Below, in pieces: positions 58,520 through 64,000 of a stretch of 64,000 nucleotides of DNA. Numbering within the stretch: position 1 is the stretch's first letter; every line of letters begins with the position of its first letter. The stretch lies in contig CP099839.1 of NCBI GenBank assembly GCA_030062745.1, positions 19,778,733 through 19,842,732 of the forward strand, read 5' to 3'. A program made the translations under genes and the position numbers. Below the pieces are notes generated by a model, which saw nothing but the letters and a program-made list of their open reading frames with translations, ran no database searches and was not told where the DNA came from. The stretch comes from Capitulum mitella (Eukaryota > Arthropoda > Thecostraca > Pollicipedomorpha > Pollicipedidae).

Positions 58520-61500
58520 CCTGCGCCTGCGCCTGCGCCTCCGCCTCCGCCTCCGCCTCCGCCTCCGCCTCCGCCCCGAATATTTTCTGAGGTGGCCGAG
58601 TTGGTCATAGTCATAGACAGAATAGGCTTAAACAAAAAAGGGCGAATCAGCAGATGAAATGCTGGAAGAATAGCTGAACTGCATGCCCTTGAGCGTAGCA
58701 TTGCTTGGCTCGAGTACCAGTGAAAGAGTCGTGCTGCCCGGCCCGAAGTCTGTACGCAGGCGGACTTGTCCTTGGCTGACCGAGTCGGATCGGGTCCACC
58801 GCAGAACCTGTACCCGAGCGCCACCACGCTGCACTTCGAGTACTACCTGGAGGAGGGCGAGGCGCGGTCAGGAGCCGCCCTGCAGGTGATCCACCTTCCG
58901 AACGTGGACCAGTACAGAGACCAGACGGCCGGCCAGGTGATGGAGAGCCTGCTGGCCACCCACAAGGTGCCGCAGAGTAAACAGGTGAGGCCGGCACGTG
59001 CCCGCCACGGCTGCCCGACGGTTCGGGCGCAGACGAAGTGGGGCCTGTGTTATTCGAATACATTAATTGCGCGTACATAGCAATTGCCAAGGCATTCGGT
59101 GAAGGAAGTAGGTATCCGCGGCACGTTTCCCCGTCATAAGCCTTTTAGATGTCGTTTAATGTGGCGCACACTCAAGACCATGTGCGTCATGACCTTGCTA
59201 GTAGAGTCCTTGTGACCGATTTATTTGTCCGGCAGGAGTGATAAACTCATAAATTAGACAAGACCCCATTGAACCAAACTGCTTTCTATTCATACTCGGA
59301 AACCTCTGACCAATCATCATCCACGTTACATCCCATATCAGATCGCGACCAATTAGCGTCTGGCCCAGTGAGTCTTTTGAAGGGATTCGGGCTCTGGTCC
59401 AGTCCGTCTTGACGGGCCTGGCTGCCATATCCTTGCGCGAAACGGGCCAGGCGACTACGGACCTCCGTCACCATCTTCGTCTGCGGCAAATAACGTTTTC
59501 ACTTGTTGACATTCTTTGGTATCCATGCATCATTTACTGCCCAAAAATTTGATTTTACTCATTCAGATATTAAAACTAAAGTTTTCTTAGCAATTTTTAG
59601 CAGTATCGCATTTATTTGTCATTTTACCCAAATGCGTAAACCAGTGCCTGTTTGTAGTACGTACGAGACTGCGCCTGTCTGGCAAAAGGCATGTGCTATG
59701 TAAACGCGTGTATTTTGCTGTCATATGGGTCTGACCGAAGTATGGTAAACGAGCCAGTTATGTGTGCATCGTCGCCACGTTGGTTGGGTAGTTCGATCGA
59801 TTTGTTTGGATATGCTGATGCTAAGAGACAACTGACTGGAGGCGGCAGACTGATCGCGGTGTTCAGGATGGTGACTTGTACGTGGTTCGATATCGGTGCG
59901 AGGCCCGCCTCCGTTACAGAGCACTTTCTGGACACGTTTCTCCGTTGTTGCGTCAATCCCGAGCCGGAGTGAAATTGGCGCCTTTGACATTGTGTTGTTG
60001 TCATGACCAGGTGATGGTGTTCACCTACCTGCGGCTGGCCAAACTGTTCTCCGACTACCAGTCGCGGCTGTGCTGCGTGCAGGCCCGGCTGCAGGCGCTC
60101 TCTATACTGGTGTACTCCAATGCCTTCCAGGTATGTACAGGCAGGGTGTGAAATTAGGCGTCGCTTCCTCGCACTGATAATGTAATATCACAGCTGACAT
60201 GACAAAAAGAGTATGCACATGGAAGGTAACGGAATTATGCTAATATTCCGTGGGTTGCGAAACTTGCACCATGCATGTTTTTGTTTAGCAAGCATTAGTT
60301 ATATAATTAGTTTCATTTTGCAACCGAACGACAATGAGTATAGGTTGCTGTGTGAGGTCATGCAGCAATACCACACGACACTTCAGACTAAGAGTGCACA
60401 CACTAGACACGTATGAGGAACTGGCATGCTTTGCACCTCAAAAATTCCAGACTGCTTTGCACAGTTTGTTTTACGTCGTGGGTGCCTTGCATATTCAGGA
60501 TGCTAGCGTAATGACAACTAAGCAGTGAACAGTATGTATTGGTAAGAACCAATGCTCTTGCTCTTATTCTGCCTGGCAACTTCAACATGGTAATTTGTGA
60601 AACAAAAGAAACAGGGAAAACATTAAGTGTGAGAGCTGTCATTGTTTAGGTGTATGCTACCCCTCCAAGGACCCAAACTGGGTAAGCCACGGGAGATCGA
60701 TCAGACCTGGGCCTCACTTGCGTTGTACGTGTGCACCGCTTTCAGCCACATATTCCAATATATGCATTCACGGAATTTGGTATTAAGAACAAAATCGGAA
60801 TTTCGTATTGTGTTGTATTGTAAGGAGCAGAAAATTCTACTCTTGCAAACGAAAATATGTGGCTGTTACATTCCTAGGTCACAAAGTTTTAAAAAAAGCC
60901 ATATGAGGTACTAGGTGACTCAGTGACGCGCACACACACAAACATGCGATACGAAGGAACAGTATGGGAAACCGAATAACCCCACAGAGGTAAAAATTAA
61001 ACAATGACGAGCACCAGTCATGCGATAATCAGTGAAAGCCGTTCCCTTCAAGTAAGAGCCATTTCAGAGTAGTCTTAAAATGTGTGTGAAAGGTCAGACA
61101 TACTGTGACGTAAATGGTCGGGGTCTGTCACGGTGAGCAAAGTGCCGTTTGCTGGTCGGACCTCGAGTGGACCAGGTGGAAGAGCTCGTCCTGGCGCGTA
61201 CTGCGACTACATGTGACTACATGTGCCCGGTTGCGGACGACCATTTCAACATCTGAGTTCGGCTCGTCGCCAGATAACGCTTTGTGCGCGAGACCCTTCA
61301 TTTTCTCGATTGGCGAAACAGAGCTGCACTTTGGATGCATCTAGTTTCCCTCACAGTTTGGCGCAGGTACGAAAAACATTCGCCCCCAAATCGCGTCCCT
61401 TTCAGTTTCGTGTGCGCCGCTGAAACCGGCGTGGCCATGCTTGGTGACCCCGGCGACGTGACGTACGGAGTTATTCGCAAACGATGGTGACTGAAAGTAG

Positions 61501-64000
61501 GATACAGCACCGACATCCCGCATCACGATGTTTGTCCTACGAAAATATTACGGGTAACGAAACACATCATTAATTTGGTATTCTGGTTGTTGGGGAACAC
61601 AGATGCTACGTATTCGTCGTAACTAAGAAAATGTTGGAATTCTGTAGTATCATGTGGCTGATGTGGCTGAAAACCTTAGAATGCAATATATGAGCAACTT
61701 TGCTACATATTTTGGGTGTTGCTGGAAAGAGAGGAAAAAGTAAGTATGCCCAGGAATGAGAGATGCGCATCAGACTTAACTCATCACGCTGAACGTCTTG
61801 GATTAAGGCCAGCTGAGAATAGTCGTTGCCCGCCATTGCAATTGTCGCTGAGAACAGCAGCAGGAAACTTCAGCAGTACTTTGCAGACAGCTTTTCTCGT
61901 CGCCCTCCACCGCCGCCACCAATCATTAAAACTCAGTCAAACTCTTTAGCAGCGGTACAGAAGAGTAGATGTCGCCGTATCTTTTCGGTTTTAAATATTC
62001 AGAAGTTATGAAGTAGTACGACGATAGGAGGTGGACGGCCTGATGGAAATATTTTACTTCTTCGCTCGGAAAAAGGACTTTGAGATCAACAGTTAGGTCA
62101 TGCCCGATGGGATGACGCCGCATATTTGGGAGCCTGTGATCGCGTATTCTTGACCTTGAGAATACAGAGACGGGCATGGCAGTTTGTCGTTAGTGACGGC
62201 GACGTCAAGGAGTATCTACAGCATTTAGATGCGAGATTACCTACCGACGAGATTACGTACCGAACTATGCATTAGTTGCGAAAAAGCCGCTACACCTGGA
62301 CCTGTAAGATACTACCAATTGCCCGCAAAGCAAGATACTTTCAGTCCGTTTATTGCTTGCTTATGATGCGTCAGAAGTCTGAGAACCGGTGGTGCGCAGG
62401 GCGAGCTGCCTTTGGACGTTCGATTTATCCAAAGAGTTGTGGCCTTAGACCATGGGAACAGTTTTCAGTGCAGATCAGAAGCATGTTGGTTTGTTTTAAT
62501 GGAATGCAAGCAAAGGTTTTGTTTTTGCTTCGTGATTGCTTGAAAATATTTCAAGGGGGATTTATTTGATATGCTAGCCTATTGTTGCGTAATGGACGAT
62601 CTTGGTTGAACCTGTAAAACACAGCGATAGTTTTGCGCAAGTAGGATATGGTCAGTAGGGAGGATTACTAACATGTCTTTTGAGCATTCTATGTATTTGT
62701 TAAAAAAAATTTGCACTGATAAAAAATGATAGGAGCGGTATGGATTGGAAATATAATTTCTTATTTTTAGCCCATCACAGCTTCTGAGAATAGATTTTCG
62801 TACCTAGAGAAAAGACTTTCTTCGTACCTGAAATACGAAAAAAAAACGCCTCACGTCTCGAGCACTGCGTACAGGTGGTCCCCGCGCACCAGCGCTGGCT
62901 GTACGAGCGACGACTCCACCTGCCTAGCGCAGTGAATGTCTTATCCTTTGTCGTGTTGTAAAGGTGTCAGCTGAATGACGTGTGGCTTTTTGTCGAGATA
63001 TGTTCGAGGGAACCATTGCTTAGTCAAGGGTTCTTTGTTCATTCGGTGACTGGTTGCTGTTTCGTTCCTTGGTTGTGTTAAATTCTGTTCTTTTGAGAAC
63101 CAAGGAACGCATTAACAGTAAAATGCGCGAACTGCGTCCTAGAGTATGGAACGTTTTTGAGCTGTGAATGTATGGTAATATTTGTCGCCGTGGCTAAAGG
63201 AATGTCGAACAGAACGCTGGAAATAATAATGCAATATCTGCTCTTTGGGAAAAAATGTGAGGAAAATGATAGCGAAAAGGTGCGTTTGCCTGGCGTGCAG
63301 TTGGACACAAAAGAAGTTATGGTACAAAGCATTATTTTTGCTTTTGCTGTACATTGGGTAAGCATATTTCTAGTTATTTTGACCTCATTTTAGTGACTTG
63401 GTATCGTAGTGCCATTGGCGTGGATTTCCTGCTTTGTTCGTAGTTAAACGTCATCCAGCATGATCGTGACCGCTCATGATGTGCTGGACTGATAGGCATT
63501 AGAAGCCAGACGGAATAATTGGAATCATTGCCCCAGCTGATTGTTGGACACCTGGGTTTAATATGCTATGCTTGTGTCCTTGTGTTAGTGTTCCTGTTGT
63601 TGGCGTTTCTCTGGCGACTGCTTCATGGGTGTCTTGACTGTGCTGCGCTGATGGCGTCCCTCAAGTTCTGGGTGTCCTTGTGCCGTTGCTTGGATGGATT
63701 CTGGATCAGGGGACGGTGTGGTACAGTCGTTAGCGTAATCGCTTCTTTACCGAAGGGTCTGCGTTTCGAGCACGGCTTCTGTCGACAGCTCGACAGCTAT
63801 GTTCCCACGCGCCATCTGGCCTGAGAAATGGCGACCCGAAATGACCATGATGGTCGAAATAATCGGTAAAGCCAAAAGCCAACCAGTCGGGTTGTGTTGT
63901 TTAGTGTGGCGTTTTTATCGGACGTTTGGCTTCTCCGTTGCCAGGACAACGTACACACACTGCTGTACGCCGGCCTTCTTGAAGAGCTGGTGGAGATCCT
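52734..64000 (+). CDS. HUWE1: HUWE1 HECT-type E3 ubiquitin ligase, N-terminal part (runs off window)
   Basis: HUWE1 is a giant (over 4,000 residues in mammals) ubiquitin ligase acting on many nuclear and cytoplasmic proteins. Only its N-terminal armadillo-like region is here; the UBA, WWE and HECT domains lie beyond the right edge. Exons: 52734-52778, 55241-55459, 55628-55750, 56875-56991, 57930-57992, 58805-58984, 60011-60130 and 63945 to at least 64000. All coding junctions are phase 0, giving 307 codons without a break. Match to the vertebrate protein is continuous: [115 protein letters not shown]. Intron 3 is GC-AG. Intron 1 holds a mariner relic. Confidence 0.97.
52779..55240 (+). other. 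HUWE1 intron 1
   Basis: 2.5 kb; the right half is a mariner-type transposon relic. Nothing else recognised. Confidence 0.75.
53880..55020 (+). mobile_element. Decayed mariner-type DNA transposon
   Basis: Plus-strand transposase in broken frames. A helix-turn-helix relic ([20 protein letters not shown]) comes first, then [16 protein letters not shown]. The first catalytic motif follows ([20 protein letters not shown]). The second is [20 protein letters not shown], and SPDLSP marks the third. This D,D,D pattern and the DEKW..QN..YW wording are those of a mariner-like transposase. At least two frameshifts and a stop make it inactive. Terminal repeats were not resolved, so the ends are approximate. 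Confidence 0.88.
55241..55459 (+). CDS. HUWE1: HUWE1 exon 2
   Basis: 73 codons: [40 protein letters not shown] and [11 protein letters not shown]. Acceptor TTTTCCAG, donor GTAAGT, phase 0. Confidence 0.97.
55628..55750 (+). CDS. HUWE1: HUWE1 exon 3
   Basis: 41 codons: [20 protein letters not shown] then [21 protein letters not shown]. Ends CAG/GCAAGA: a GC donor, with no GT that would keep the frame nearby. Confidence 0.96.
55751..56874 (+). other. HUWE1 intron 3 (GC-AG)
   Basis: 1.1 kb starting GCAAGA and ending TTGTGCCCAG. No other feature recognised apart from a short G-run near 55990. Confidence 0.75.
56875..56991 (+). CDS. HUWE1: HUWE1 exon 4
   Basis: 39 codons: [20 protein letters not shown] then [19 protein letters not shown]. 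Donor GTAGGG. Confidence 0.96.
56992..57929 (+). other. HUWE1 intron 4
   Basis: 0.94 kb with an (AT)n run at 57558-57606. No coding sequence seen. Confidence 0.75.
57558..57606. repeat. (AT)n microsatellite
   Basis: About 49 bases of AT dinucleotide. Confidence 0.97.
57930..57992 (+). CDS. HUWE1: HUWE1 exon 5 (21-codon exon)
   Basis: [21 protein letters not shown]; the vertebrate protein has SWGGKENGFGLAECCRDL at the same point. Acceptor TGGTTTACAG, donor GTAAGT. Too short to appear as an ORF on its own. Confidence 0.95.
57993..58804 (+). other. HUWE1 intron 5
   Basis: 0.8 kb containing the hexanucleotide repeat at 58.5 kb; nothing else recognised. Confidence 0.75.
58476..58575. repeat. 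GC-rich hexanucleotide repeat (GCGTCC, GCCTGC, GCCTCC)
   Basis: About 17 hexamers in three successive homogeneous blocks: GCGTCC, then GCCTGC, then GCCTCC. It yields Asp-Ala, Ala-Gly and poly-Gly shadow ORFs on the minus strand and Ala-Ser/Ala-Pro on the plus. Confidence 0.95.
58805..58984 (+). CDS. HUWE1: HUWE1 exon 6
   Basis: 60 codons: [49 protein letters not shown]. Donor GTGAGG. Confidence 0.95.
58985..60010 (+). other. HUWE1 intron 6
   Basis: 1.0 kb, nothing recognised. Confidence 0.7.
60011..60130 (+). CDS. HUWE1: HUWE1 exon 7
   Basis: 40 codons: [20 protein letters not shown] then [20 protein letters not shown]. Donor GTATGT. Confidence 0.96.
60131..63944 (+). other. HUWE1 intron 7
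   Basis: 3.8 kb. A possible SINE lies near its end. No skipped exon is required, since exons 7 and 8 join in phase and align without a gap to the vertebrate protein. Confidence 0.7.
63715..63830 (+). repeat. Possible tRNA-derived SINE
   Basis: TGGTACAGTCGTTAG (A-box-like) and GCGTTTCGAGCACG (B-box-like) at tRNA-like spacing, followed by CGCGCCATCTGGC. A CGCCATCTGG motif also trails the similar element at 17.0 kb. Confidence 0.42.
63945..64000 (+). CDS. HUWE1: HUWE1 exon 8 (cut by window end)
   Basis: [18 protein letters not shown] continues the vertebrate pattern ANSILYNGLIEELVDVL. Acceptor TTGCCAG at 63944. Confidence 0.93.

Overview
This window is animal nuclear DNA. The genes are split by many introns, with GT-AG boundaries and codon phases that chain correctly. 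Gene density is low, and there are many microsatellites, minisatellites and decayed transposons. An RR-1 chitin-binding cuticle protein at the left edge points to an arthropod. Its Ala/Gln/Pro-rich tail and the GC-rich exons would suit a crustacean such as a barnacle, but that last step is a guess.

Layout. (1) 57-494 (+): last exon of an RR-1 cuticle protein. (2) About 0.7-10.7 kb: mostly noncoding, with a decayed LINE at 5.3-7.0 kb (-) and one copy of a 1-kb dispersed repeat at 3.8-4.8 kb. (3) 10.7-19.5 kb (+): a nine-exon gene for a brambleberry/KAR5/GEX1-family nuclear-membrane (karyogamy) protein, predicted at about 491 residues. (4) 19.5-26.6 kb: convergent intergenic DNA without a recognisable gene. 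(5) 50.3-26.6 kb (-): a complete Raf kinase gene. Its 13 coding exons give a 751-residue open frame with CR1 (coiled coil, Ras-binding domain, C1), CR2 (14-3-3 site) and CR3 (kinase). Its key residues all sit exactly 22 positions before those of human B-Raf. (6) 52.7 kb to the window end (+): the first eight coding exons of the giant HECT ubiquitin ligase HUWE1 (307 residues seen). Raf and HUWE1 are head to head, with 2.4 kb between their start codons.

Raf carries growth signals from Ras to MEK/ERK, HUWE1 is a ubiquitin ligase with many substrates, and brambleberry acts in nuclear-envelope fusion. I see no reason to think the four genes form one functional system.

The most unusual feature is structural. 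In Raf and in the brambleberry gene, several intronic tandem repeats are built from copies of the neighbouring exon-intron junction, including 12-20 nt of coding sequence. Copies of 5' splice sites trail Raf exons 3 and 9 and brambleberry exon 8. Copies of 3' splice sites precede Raf exon 13 and brambleberry exons 4 and 6. Other arrays end within tens of bases of an acceptor. The HUWE1 introns show none of this. HUWE1 instead has a GC-AG intron, a minimal two-codon upstream ORF and a mariner relic in intron 1.
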